Assembly: GCA_965659725.1 (NCBI GenBank)
Contig: CBFHXG010000027.1
Span: 1 to 30,611 of the forward strand
Reading direction: 5' to 3'
DNA: 30,611 nt
Source of the DNA: Phaeocystidibacter sp965659725
Lineage (GTDB): Bacteria > Bacteroidota > Bacteroidia > Flavobacteriales > Schleiferiaceae
The notes beneath the pieces are model-generated. The model saw nothing but the letters and a program-made list of their open reading frames with translations, was not told the DNA's origin and did no database searches. The first letter of the stretch is position 1. Every line of letters begins with the position of its first letter. The translations under genes and the position numbers were made by a program. Below, piece by piece: positions 16,804-24,060 of this stretch.

Positions 16804-16950
16804 CCCACTGTTAGGGTTAGCAATCCGGTACTGTCATTCGCTGGGGATGCGAGACAGGCAATCTACTACAAGAACAGCCGGATCGTTCGCGCGCTAACAC
16901 TAGCCATTGGGCGGTTGCAGAGAGGAGATCACACGGTCTCCTCTTTTTTT
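16804..16950 (+). ncRNA. Structured small RNA with intrinsic terminator, possibly 6S-like
   Basis: A ~140-base plus-strand unit in the 239-base gap between minus-strand ccmB and ccmC. Nested pairings seen by eye: CCCA (16804-16807)/TGGG (16908-16911); GTTAGC (16816-16821)/GCTAAC (16893-16898); ATCCGG (16823-16828)/CCGGAT (16878-16883); and a capped hairpin CTGTC-AT-TCGC (16831-16841)/GCGA-GACAG (16849-16857). The 3' side between the cap hairpin and CCGGAT is a 20-base unpaired stretch. A strong terminator follows (AGAGGAGA 16921-16928/TCTCCTCT 16937-16944 plus T-run to 16950). The long rod with an asymmetric internal loop recalls 6S RNA, which is known in flavobacteria, but I cannot match a consensus. 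No ORF of note lies in it. Confidence 0.6.
16921..16950 (+). terminator. Rho-independent terminator of the small RNA
   Basis: Eight-pair stem AGAGGAGA/TCTCCTCT with an 8-base loop, followed by seven T on the plus strand. The last T bases form part of the ccmB stop codon (16949-16951, minus strand). On the minus strand the hairpin has A, not T, behind it in the ccmB direction, so it belongs to the plus strand. Confidence 0.85.
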
Positions 16951-17605
16951 ATTCCCTCCACATGTACGGGAAGAGGATAAAGGAAAGTAATCCCGTTAGT
17001 AGGTTCAACATCACCAATACCGCAATAAAGCTCCAATTTTGATCGATGGGTAACCCGATGGCTGCCTTGTTACTAGCTGCGATAAGTGTTGAGGTAAGTG
17101 GCAAGAGAATAGGAATGCTCAGAATGGCCATTAAGGTGGTGTTGTTGTTGGTCTTGGAGGCGATGGCCGACATCAAAGTCAGGGTGGTTGAAAAACCAAT
17201 GGCTCCCAATAACACGATCAAAAGCATATGTCCATCCGCCTCTATCGGGTCGCCTAACAAAACCCGGAACAGTACAAAGGTGAAAAAGGCCACGATGATC
17301 ATCTGAAGGACGTTGTAGATCATCTTACTCAATATCACAGCAGTAGGCTGTACCAATTGCGCGTAATACCAAAAACGATGCTGGGATTCGGCACCAAAAG
17401 CTCGAGTAGCGGATGAGATGGCTGCAAAGATGGTAATGACCCAGTACAGGGCTACCCAGGTCAGTTCATCGCTGACATCCTGGAAGACCAAGTAAGAGAT
17501 GTACGTGGTGCTCACAACATAAAGCAGGGTAGCGAAGATGGCGTACCGCTGGCGATAGTCGAGAGTTAGGTCCTTGCGGATCAGAAAGGCGATCTCTTTC
17601 CACAT
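16949..17605 (-). CDS. ccmB: CcmB-like haem exporter permease
   Basis: 218 residues, the usual CcmB length, with about six membrane segments (ATLLYVVSTTYISYLVF, VALYWVITIFAAISS, MIIVAFFTFVLFRVLL, MLLIVLLGAIGFSTTLTLM, ILSIPILLPLTSTLIA, FIAVLVMLNLLTGLLSFIL). The N-terminus IAFLIRKDLTLDYRQRYA and the ending FPYMWRE are typical. CcmB is the membrane partner of the ATPase CcmA in haem handling for cytochrome c maturation; no ccmA lies in the window. TATCTTCG (17617-17610, minus strand, one mismatch to the -7 consensus) is 5 bases before the ATG. It heads the ccm gene series but is separated from ccmC by the plus-strand RNA gene. Confidence 0.9.
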   Translation of the reverse strand: MWKEIAFLIRKDLTLDYRQRYAIFATLLYVVSTTYISYLVFQDVSDELTWVALYWVITIFAAISSATRAFGAESQHRFWYYAQLVQPTAVILSKMIYNVLQMIIVAFFTFVLFRVLLGDPIEADGHMLLIVLLGAIGFSTTLTLMSAIASKTNNNTTLMAILSIPILLPLTSTLIAASNKAAIGLPIDQNWSFIAVLVMLNLLTGLLSFILFPYMWRE

Positions 17606-17883
17606 GCTGCGAAGATACTCTTTAGATAGGTAGCCTTAAATAGAAGAGTAATGAGAAAAATTGCTGGAGGTGTCACTCTTGAAGCATAATATGCGTAACA
17701 CATGAGCAGGACTCATCGGCGAACCATTGTTGAAGAATCAGATCGATGGCTCAAGATGGTAATCGGTGCCGAGTTCTGAATCATCGTATAAAAATGCAGA
17801 TCGCACTAAGAGTCGAGGAAAACATACCTAGCATAATTGAGCGGAGGTGGATAGGCGTAAGAGCCTTATCTTCCAACAAGTCA

Positions 17884-18459
17884 ATGGAGAATAAAGACAC
17901 ATTTGGTCCGCTTGTGGTTGATTGTTTAAAAAACGATCGACGTGCTCAAGCTGCGCTCTATGAGCAGTGCTTCCCAGCCTTGATGAAGGTATGTCGACGT
18001 TATCGTCGTCAGGATGAAGACGCCCGCTCTATGGCCAATGCGTGTTATTTGAAGATACTTCTCAATCTTGGAAAGTACGACCTTGAGCAGCCATTCCTTC
18101 CGTGGGCTATGACGGTTGCAGTGCGTACATGCATCGATGAATTGCGGAAAAGCAAGAGCTACAACGAGCAGATCATGCTCAGCGATGAAGAAAGGAGTTT
18201 CCGCGATGATTTCCAGGACACCATTTCAAATGATGTTTTGGATACGATATCGGCGGAGGAGGTCGACCTCATCATGAATGAGTTATCCGAAAGACAAAAA
18301 CTCGTATTCAATATGTACGAGTTTGAAGGATATAAGCACGAAGAGATCGCCGAGCAATTGGAGATCTCCGTGAGAACCAGCAAGAGACTGCTGCACAAGG
18401 CAAGAATAACCTTGAAGGAGAGATTGATTAGACGATACAATTTGAAAGACGTAATCTGA
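17884..18459 (+). CDS. ECF-type RNA polymerase sigma factor
   Basis: 191 residues from ATG 17884 (MENKDTFGPLVVDCLKNDRR). An upstream in-frame start at 17746 would add 46 residues of atypical composition and is not preferred. The sigma2 region covers residues ~10-85 (QAALYEQCFPALMKVCRRY, DARSMANACYLKILLNL, PFLPWAMTVAVRTCIDELRK). The sigma4 region covers ~125-180 (MNELSERQKLVFNMYEFEG, HEEIAEQLEISVRTSKRLLH, a helix-turn-helix). The final A of its TGA is the first base of the next gene's ATG (TGATG), so the two are co-transcribed and translationally coupled. The 278 bases upstream hold a small hairpin (17702-17716) and no convincing promoter. Inference: controlled by the downstream membrane protein. 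Confidence 0.92.
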   Translation: MENKDTFGPLVVDCLKNDRRAQAALYEQCFPALMKVCRRYRRQDEDARSMANACYLKILLNLGKYDLEQPFLPWAMTVAVRTCIDELRKSKSYNEQIMLSDEERSFRDDFQDTISNDVLDTISAEEVDLIMNELSERQKLVFNMYEFEGYKHEEIAEQLEISVRTSKRLLHKARITLKERLIRRYNLKDVI

Positions 18460-20249
18460 TGAAGAGCAATTTGGCAACTTGGATCCAAGGAAAGCTCGGT
18501 CAGATCAACGATCGAGCTACCGCCAGCGATTGGGCAGAGATGGAGAAATTGATCCAGTCTCAGCCTTCTTTGGTGTCGTCCAAACCTTGGTATAAAACAC
18601 AATTGGGACTTGGAGGAATTGGAGCGGGAGCAGTGGTAATAGCCATTTCGAGCATCCTGCTTTTCAATTCTTCAAACGATCCACAACCAAGAACAGATTC
18701 CCATCAACAGCCTCCTGCGGAAGTAGTAGTGGAAGATGACGTACGGATTATCCCATCTTTAGAGGAACAGAAGGTAAAGGACAACACAGTTCAGGATCCT
18801 GCTCAATCTACGAACACCGAGTCTTTAACTTTCAATGTAGAAGAAACGACTGATGCTCATTCGAATGATGATCAAACCCTTGCAGAGGAATCTGTATTTG
18901 AACGACCTGCGCAAGGCGCTCAAAGCAACCAGTCTCATGTCAATGAAGATGGAGCGTTTGTAGCTGACAACCCTAGTGAAGGGGAGTCTGCAGCCGATCC
19001 GCAACCTGCCACTGATGAGAACGCAAGAGCAAGTCAGGATGAAATGACCCTAGATAACGGATCACTCGTGCTCACGGATAATGCTCACGAAGAACGTGAA
19101 CCACGCGAAGGAAAGGAAGATCAGAGCAATGAAGGCGATATGTCAAGCCACTCCAATAAATCTGGAGTTGAAGCCGACCCAACCGAAGGAATAAATACAC
19201 AAGCATCTTCTACGTTGACCAATGTGAGCGGAGGTTCCACGACTGCTGCTGGCGAAGTGGGAACTTCGACAACAACAAGTAGCGGGTCGACAACATCTGG
19301 TAACAATGCTTTCGTTGCATCAAACGAGTCTGATAACTCATCAACGGATCAAGCAAAGGATTCCGGTAGAGGAGCGGAGACGAATGAGGGTGAAACAAAC
19401 ACTACTTCTGAAGGTGCAAGTACATTAGGTGCATCTGTTGCCTCACTTAACGATGATCCATCATTAGACAATGACCTAGGAGAGGAAGAATCCGCAGAAG
19501 AGATTTTGAAAGATGTGCGAAATAAGAACGCCATCCATTGGTCATCAGCCGCTTTTGCCAATTACAATTATTCTATGGGCGGGTCTGAAGTTCAAGGAGC
19601 GGTTTTGGATGTTCAGCCCATCGGATTAGGTGCAGAAGTAAGGGCCGAATGGAGATCATGGTCGGCTTCATTCGGTGCCGCATTCAACAACGAAAGCGCG
19701 TCATTTAGTTCAAGCGCATCCGATCTTCAATCCACCTACAATGCGGTATATTGGGGCGAAGAAGACACGATTCAACGTCAGGTTATCGACTCTACATGGG
19801 TCAACTTAGGCGGCGGAAACGGCTATTGGGATGTAGATACATCATACGTTGATGAGATCTTCACCGTCCTACGTGAGCGTCAGGATAGCAGCGGCTATCA
19901 AATGAATTCTAGAAGAGAGATATCTGTGCAAGGATATAGGGTATCGATGCCTTTAATGCTTGGAAAGCAATGGGATTTCGATAGATTCTATATCGGTCTT
20001 GAAGCAGGTCCTGTGTTCACACTCAGAAGCACGTCGTACTACAACAAGGGAGAATTCTTCCACTCTCGTGATGCATGGGGGACAGACCTTATGGTGCGTA
20101 CGGAGGTGGGATTTCATCTTTCCGAGAGGGTGTCCATGTTCGGTCGCGTAGGTTACAGGACTAACCTTACGACTATAAAGAGCCTGCGACTCCAGAGCAA
20201 TCAAGCTCAGAGTATTCCGGTGAGCTTTGGAGTTCGCTCTCACTTCTAA
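18459..20249 (+). CDS. Trans-envelope protein: anti-sigma-like N-terminus, inner-membrane helix, disordered linker, outer-membrane beta-barrel
   Basis: 596 residues in four parts. (1) Residues 1-48 are cytoplasmic, with TASDWAEMEKLIQSQ; a short helical segment of this kind precedes the membrane helix in bacteroidete anti-sigma-like proteins. (2) A single membrane helix at ~49-70 (GLGGIGAGAVVIAISSILLF). (3) Residues ~71-357 are a very acidic, Ser/Thr/Gln/Glu-rich linker without hydrophobic clusters, including a Ser-Thr-Gly patch at 250-283. (4) Residues ~358-596 form alternating-pattern strands ending in Phe (VSFGVRSHF), as in outer-membrane beta-barrels. I see no cysteine. The linker is long enough to cross the periplasm. 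Overlaps the sigma gene by one base. Inference: an anti-sigma factor physically tied to the outer membrane. The anti-sigma role is not proved by sequence alone. Confidence 0.85.
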   Translation: MKSNLATWIQGKLGQINDRATASDWAEMEKLIQSQPSLVSSKPWYKTQLGLGGIGAGAVVIAISSILLFNSSNDPQPRTDSHQQPPAEVVVEDDVRIIPSLEEQKVKDNTVQDPAQSTNTESLTFNVEETTDAHSNDDQTLAEESVFERPAQGAQSNQSHVNEDGAFVADNPSEGESAADPQPATDENARASQDEMTLDNGSLVLTDNAHEEREPREGKEDQSNEGDMSSHSNKSGVEADPTEGINTQASSTLTNVSGGSTTAAGEVGTSTTTSSGSTTSGNNAFVASNESDNSSTDQAKDSGRGAETNEGETNTTSEGASTLGASVASLNDDPSLDNDLGEEESAEEILKDVRNKNAIHWSSAAFANYNYSMGGSEVQGAVLDVQPIGLGAEVRAEWRSWSASFGAAFNNESASFSSSASDLQSTYNAVYWGEEDTIQRQVIDSTWVNLGGGNGYWDVDTSYVDEIFTVLRERQDSSGYQMNSRREISVQGYRVSMPLMLGKQWDFDRFYIGLEAGPVFTLRSTSYYNKGEFFHSRDAWGTDLMVRTEVGFHLSERVSMFGRVGYRTNLTTIKSLRLQSNQAQSIPVSFGVRSHF

Positions 20250-20303
20250 TTACTCTGAACGTTTTTCTACTTTTCGGGTTTTGAATGGAAAACAACCGAC
20301 ATC

Positions 20304-20909
20304 ATGAAATATCCATTGCTAGCATTTGCAGCCTTGGCCATTGCCTGCTCTTCACCATCCAATGAAGAACAAACAACGGCAACAGCGCAAACCATGAACA
20401 CCGAAAACGAAGCAACCATGCAAACTGAAAGTGACTTCTATGCATTCAGCGTAAAGACCCTTGAGGGTGAAAACTTCGACTTTGACTCTTTAAGAGGTAA
20501 GAGAGTTCTCATTGTGAATACAGCCAGCGAATGCGGCTTCACTCCACAGTACGAGCAGTTGCAAGAGCTGTACGACACATATGGGGGAGATAAATTTACG
20601 ATTATCGGCTTTCCTGCGAACAACTTTGGCGGGCAAGAGCCTGGATCCAACGCTGAGATCCGCACCTTCTGCTCAAGGAATTACGGAGTATCATTCCCAA
20701 TGATGGAGAAGATATCTGTGAAAGGTGACGACATACACCCTGTTTACCAATGGCTCACGCAAGAAAGCCTGAACGGTGTTGCCGATGGTAGCGTTCAATG
20801 GAACTTCCATAAATTCTTGGTCGACGAGAATGGAAATTGGGTCAAGGAGCTATCCTCAAGAGTAAACCCTCTCGATGAGGTCTTCGTAAACTTTGCGGAA
20901 GGCAAGTAG
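20304..20909 (+). CDS. Glutathione-peroxidase-family protein, predicted lipoprotein
   Basis: 201 residues. The signal sequence ends in a lipobox LAIAC (Cys15), then a ~28-residue polar Thr/Glu-rich linker, then the GPx domain. Key residues are present: Cys77 in NTASECGFTPQY (a Cys, not selenocysteine), Gln111 in NNFGGQEPG, and Trp166-Asn167 in VQWNFHKFLVDENG. These proteins reduce hydroperoxides, usually with thioredoxin as donor in bacteria. The lipobox places it in the envelope, so its reductant is probably a periplasmic thioredoxin-like protein. TACTTTTC (20268-20275) is a one-mismatch -7 candidate 28 bases before the ATG. Confidence 0.92.
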   Translation: MKYPLLAFAALAIACSSPSNEEQTTATAQTMNTENEATMQTESDFYAFSVKTLEGENFDFDSLRGKRVLIVNTASECGFTPQYEQLQELYDTYGGDKFTIIGFPANNFGGQEPGSNAEIRTFCSRNYGVSFPMMEKISVKGDDIHPVYQWLTQESLNGVADGSVQWNFHKFLVDENGNWVKELSSRVNPLDEVFVNFAEGK

Positions 20910-20938
20910 CACTTGATGTTAAAACATTATTTAAAAAG

Positions 20939-20968
20939 AATTCCCACCTTTGCGGCTGGGAATTTTTT
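20939..20968 (+). terminator. Rho-independent terminator after the peroxidase gene
   Basis: Stem AATTCCCA (20939-20946)/TGGGAATT (20957-20964), 10-base loop, then a T-run to 20968. The loop and the base before it spell CACCTTTG (20945-20952), one mismatch from the -7 consensus, 27 bases before the bshB1 ATG. Confidence 0.88.
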
Positions 20969-20978
20969 ATTTGGATAG

Positions 20979-21698
20979 ATGATGAAACTGGATATTCTCG
21001 CATTTGGAGCGCACCCTGATGATGTTGAATTAGGCTGTGGGGGAACACTTGCCAAGGCGGTGAGCTCAGGACTCAAGGTGGGTATAGTGGACCTAACTCA
21101 GGGTGACCTCGGTACACGTGGTACACCGGAAATCCGATTGCAGGAAGCTCAGGCGGCCGCTGAGGTTTTAGGTGTGCACGCTCGTGAGAATCTCGGTTTT
21201 AGGGATGGATTCTTCGTGAATGATGAAGCTCATCAAAGAGAAGTCATTCGCCTTATCAGAAAGTACCAACCCGAAACGGTTATCTGTAATGCTCCACACG
21301 ATCGTCACCCCGACCATGGCAGGGGTTCGGAGCTAGTTGTAGAGAGCGCTTTCTACAGCGGGTTGAGAAAGATCGAAACGACAGATGGTGGACAGCCTCA
21401 AGAAGCATGGCGACCAAAACGCGTGTTCCATTACATTCAATTCTACGACCTTAAGGCTGATTTCAGTGTTGATGTAAGTGGTTTTGAAGATGTAAAGATG
21501 GATGCGATCCACGCCCATGCCTCTCAATTCTACGATCCAAATAGTACCGAACCGAAAACGGTTATTAGTTCCAAGCAATTCCATGATTCCATCAAGGGTA
21601 GGATGGTAGAGTGGGGGCGAATTATAGGAGCTGCCTATGCCGAAGGATTCATCGCTGAAAGAACAATGGGAGTAGATCAGATCACTGACCTTATTTAA
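20979..21698 (+). CDS. bshB1: Bacillithiol biosynthesis deacetylase BshB1
   Basis: 239 residues of the LmbE/PIG-L zinc deacetylase family. The metal site AFGAHPDDVELGCGGTL (His12, Asp14-Asp15) and the second motif NAPHDRHPDHGRGSELV are intact; TQGDLGTRGTPEIRLQEA is typical of the BshB1 group. BshB1 removes the acetyl group from GlcNAc-malate in bacillithiol synthesis. No bshA or bshC lies in the window; the neighbouring GT4 gene is convergent and does not look like BshA. Two consecutive ATGs (20979, 20982) make the first residue uncertain by one. The 3' end overlaps the glycosyltransferase gene by 8 bases. Confidence 0.92.
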   Translation: MMKLDILAFGAHPDDVELGCGGTLAKAVSSGLKVGIVDLTQGDLGTRGTPEIRLQEAQAAAEVLGVHARENLGFRDGFFVNDEAHQREVIRLIRKYQPETVICNAPHDRHPDHGRGSELVVESAFYSGLRKIETTDGGQPQEAWRPKRVFHYIQFYDLKADFSVDVSGFEDVKMDAIHAHASQFYDPNSTEPKTVISSKQFHDSIKGRMVEWGRIIGAAYAEGFIAERTMGVDQITDLI

Positions 21699-22809
21699 GA
21701 AGCTCACGGTAGAGTTCCTTCCAGTGGGAAGTTACTGATTCCATCGAGTAATCCGCTATCTGAGCATCCACCTGCTCTTTCGTCGGTAGGTCCATTTGCA
21801 GACTTTCCTTCATTTTTTCCATGAGGTCGATGTTATCATCTATCCTTGTCCAAAGAACATTTTCATCCTTCAGGAAAGTTTCTGGTCCGCCACAGCGAGT
21901 GCAGATCAATTTCTTGTGAAGCGCGATTGCTTCTAGACATACGATGGAAAAGGTTTCTTTCCGACTATTGATGATCACGGTATCTACCTCATTGAGTAGT
22001 TCCATGGACGCCTTGTGACCCGCTCTTCCGTGGAATGTGACCTTGTTACTTACACTGAGTTCCTCAGCTAGATCTTCCAGCTTTTGTCGGTCTTTGCCGT
22101 CGCCTATGATAGACAATCGCACTGCATCCTTTTCCTCTGACAGCTTGGCGAATGCGGAGAGGATCCCACTAATGTTTTTGATGGAATCGTCAAGGTCGGC
22201 CAGCACCCCAAAGTGCCCGGCTGCTGCAGACCTATTCGGCTTTATGCCCTCAAGGTCTACCGAATTTGGAAGGATGTCGATACTCGTTCTTCCAGTGCGC
22301 TCAATAATGGCATCGGCAAGGAATCCAGAAACAGTGGTACATCGCTCAACGCGTTTGATCATTAGCTTGGTAAGCTTCTTACCGAGTGCGCCTTTGTCGT
22401 CAAAGCGATGGTCAAGGTAACCCGACCAATGCTCGGTGAGTACCACAGGAATTCCCTGTGTCTTGGCATACTCAAGGATCACCCATTGGTCCTTATCCGC
22501 GATATGAAGATGGATGATATCCGGTCTGTCACCCAGCCAAGCCTCCTTTATAATGCGTTGAATGGAACCCAGCTTTTTGCTGATGCTCATGATCCCTTTC
22601 CCCTCGGGTAAGTACATGCGAAGTGTTGGGACATCCTGTTCAATGTCGAATGTGAGGTGGTAATCATTACCACGACCCCAGTACACTACTGCTTGATCGG
22701 CTATGACGGTACAACCTCGTACATGTTGTTGAATGAATACGCCATTTTGTGGGTCGTTTTCATTCGGATACCATTTAGCGAGATGGAGTATGCGCGGTTT
22801 TCTATCCAA
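21691..22809 (-). CDS. GT4 family glycosyltransferase
   Basis: 372 residues with a GT-B plan. The N-terminal domain starts HLAKWYPNENDPQNGVFIQQH, split as HLAKWYPNEN and DPQNGVFIQQH; the acceptor half includes VVLTEHWSGYLDHRF. The C-terminal donor half shows LSIIGDGKDRQKLEDLAEEL, VTFHGRAGH and the EX7E-like FSIVCLEAIALHKKLI followed by CGGPE. It probably transfers a sugar from a nucleotide-sugar to a polysaccharide or lipid acceptor; the donor is unknown. It lacks the N-terminal pattern of BshA. The start is a TTG at 22809, overlapping the end of the YeiH-type gene by 8 bases, so the two are coupled. Confidence 0.9.
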   Translation of the reverse strand: MDRKPRILHLAKWYPNENDPQNGVFIQQHVRGCTVIADQAVVYWGRGNDYHLTFDIEQDVPTLRMYLPEGKGIMSISKKLGSIQRIIKEAWLGDRPDIIHLHIADKDQWVILEYAKTQGIPVVLTEHWSGYLDHRFDDKGALGKKLTKLMIKRVERCTTVSGFLADAIIERTGRTSIDILPNSVDLEGIKPNRSAAAGHFGVLADLDDSIKNISGILSAFAKLSEEKDAVRLSIIGDGKDRQKLEDLAEELSVSNKVTFHGRAGHKASMELLNEVDTVIINSRKETFSIVCLEAIALHKKLICTRCGGPETFLKDENVLWTRIDDNIDLMEKMKESLQMDLPTKEQVDAQIADYSMESVTSHWKELYRELLK

Positions 22810-23791
22810 AGCTAGGCTGGAATAAATGGATGAGTACGGCCATAGAAATGATCTGGATGATAAAGATAAGAGTTCCCATCAGCATGCTCCTTGGACCTTC
22901 ACTCTTGAGGTTTGCAAACTTGATCTGCCAGCCGATACCTACCATTGCAATGGTCAATAAAGCTTTCTCTATCAGTCTTATAGCATCACTGATCTCATCT
23001 GGAAGCACCTCTACGAAACCGATCACCGCTGTTCCAATGAAAAGCCAGAGGAACGTTGGGATGAGCTTCAAGCTGACGTCCTTGGAATGTTTTCTTCCGG
23101 TAGATAGTGCCACAAGGATGGCGATCGGTAGGAGCATAGACACTCTGAAAAGCTTAATCGTTGTAGCCCACAGTCCTGTTTCTTGACTTACCGCTTCACC
23201 TGCTGCTACGGCTTGTCCCAATGCTTGCATCGTACCTCCGGTGTATAGGGCTGAACTCAGCGTATCGGTATCCAATGCGATAAGTGTAGGTGGCAGAATG
23301 ATGAGCCCGAGAATACCCAAGACATTGATCACGGCTATGCTTGTGCCGGTCTCTTTTGCATCGGATTTGATGATGCCAGAGATCGCAGCAATCGCTGAGG
23401 CACCACAGATGGCATTCCCAATCCCGATAAGCAACCCATTGTCTTTGCTCAATTTGAATACTCGGTAGAGCAGTAATCCACTTAAGATGGTAATGGCCAT
23501 AACGATGAGCACAATCAATCCAGCATTCCACGGAATCTCTGAACGAAAGCTTGCGCCAGTCGGGATACCCATGAGGATGATAGCATAAGCGAGAACCGTC
23601 TTCTCGCTGTATTTAACCCCCATCGTGAACGAGTGGGGTGTTGAATATGTGTTCCCGACGATCAAGCCGAGTATCAATCCCCAAACAACACTGCCTAAGA
23701 TCCCAGTGTAGTGGTGCAGTACATACGCAATTACGGCTAATGCGAGAATGGGTAGTAGACCGCGAAAATGCTGACGTTGAAGCTTCTCCAT
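22802..23791 (-). CDS. YeiH/UPF0324 family putative sulfate exporter-type transporter
   Basis: About 329 residues from ATG 23791 (MEKLQRQHFRGLLPIL). Roughly ten membrane segments, with family-typical NTYSTPHSFTMGVKYSEKTV (a helix border), ILMGIPTGASF, GIGNAICGASAIAAISG and a closing AMVGIGWQIKFANLKSEG. UPF0324/YeiH proteins are described as putative sulfate exporters; the substrate is unproven. A GTG at 23800 could add three residues, but its G is the last base of an exact TAnnTTTG box (23807-23800, minus strand), so I place the start at 23791. Overlaps the glycosyltransferase start by 8 bases. Confidence 0.9.
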   Translation of the reverse strand: MEKLQRQHFRGLLPILALAVIAYVLHHYTGILGSVVWGLILGLIVGNTYSTPHSFTMGVKYSEKTVLAYAIILMGIPTGASFRSEIPWNAGLIVLIVMAITILSGLLLYRVFKLSKDNGLLIGIGNAICGASAIAAISGIIKSDAKETGTSIAVINVLGILGLIILPPTLIALDTDTLSSALYTGGTMQALGQAVAAGEAVSQETGLWATTIKLFRVSMLLPIAILVALSTGRKHSKDVSLKLIPTFLWLFIGTAVIGFVEVLPDEISDAIRLIEKALLTIAMVGIGWQIKFANLKSEGPRSMLMGTLIFIIQIISMAVLIHLFQPSFG

Positions 23792-23799
23792 AAGAACCA

Positions 23800-23807
23800 C
23801 AAATGTA
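23800..23807 (-). promoter_or_regulatory. TAnnTTTG -7 box of the YeiH-type gene
   Basis: TACATTTG on the minus strand, exact consensus match, ending 9 bases before the ATG at 23791. It diverges from the tRNA-His promoter 60 bases away. Confidence 0.6.
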
Positions 23808-23866
23808 CGGGCAATAAAGACAACTTTTTTGTGAGTTGCATTTGGTTAGAGAAGTACAAATTGTTT

Positions 23867-23874
23867 TATATTTG
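23867..23874 (+). promoter_or_regulatory. TAnnTTTG -7 box of tRNA-His
   Basis: TATATTTG, exact consensus match, 13 bases before the mature tRNA 5' end. A TTG (23842-23844) lies 22 bases upstream, slightly further than expected for a -33 element. Confidence 0.65.
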
Positions 23875-23886
23875 CGCTCCTCAAAT

Positions 23887-23961
23887 GGTGGTTGTAGCTC
23901 AGTTGGTTAGAGCGCCGGATTGTGGTTCCGGAGGTCGCCGGTTCGAACCCGGTCTTCCACC
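23887..23961 (+). tRNA. tRNA-His (anticodon GTG)
   Basis: Cloverleaf read by hand: G-1 at 23887, acceptor 5' strand 23888-23894, T8-A9, D-arm GCTC...GAGC, anticodon stem CCGGA/TCCGG around loop TTGTGGT (anticodon GTG), T-arm GCCGG-TTCGAAC-CCGGT, acceptor 3' strand 23954-23960, C73 at 23961. The G-1:C73 pair is the histidine identity mark. The CCA end is not fully encoded (CCAAA follows). Odd: acceptor positions 5:68 and 6:67 are both T-T. Confidence 0.96.
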
Positions 23962-23962
23962 C

Positions 23963-23998
23963 AAAAACCCTCGATGAAAGTCGGGGGTTTTCTTTTTT
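23963..23998 (+). terminator. Rho-independent terminator of tRNA-His
   Basis: AAAACCCTCGA / TCGGGGGTTTT stem (one G-T pair) around TGAAAG, followed by a CTTTTTT tail. Confidence 0.88.
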
Positions 23999-24060
23999 AC
24001 AGCAGTCAATATGCGGATAATCAGGATGAAAGGCGCTTATACAGACAAACCACCTAGATT

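Noticed and set aside
17702..17716. ATGAG/CTCAT hairpin upstream of the sigma factor
   Set aside because: Only five pairs; no neighbouring promoter element to support an operator.
17746..17883. 46-codon upstream extension of the sigma factor
   Set aside because: Composition is unlike the rest and the ECF sigma2 pattern begins just after ATG 17884; no promoter is seen before 17746.
21691..22809. GT4 glycosyltransferase as BshA, because it adjoins bshB1
   Set aside because: The N-terminal sequence lacks the BshA beginning and the genes are convergent, not an operon.
23842..23912. TTGGTTAGAG occurs twice, at 23842-23851 and in the tRNA-His D-arm at 23903-23912
   Set aside because: A single 10-base match; no other part of the tRNA is copied, so chance is the simpler explanation.
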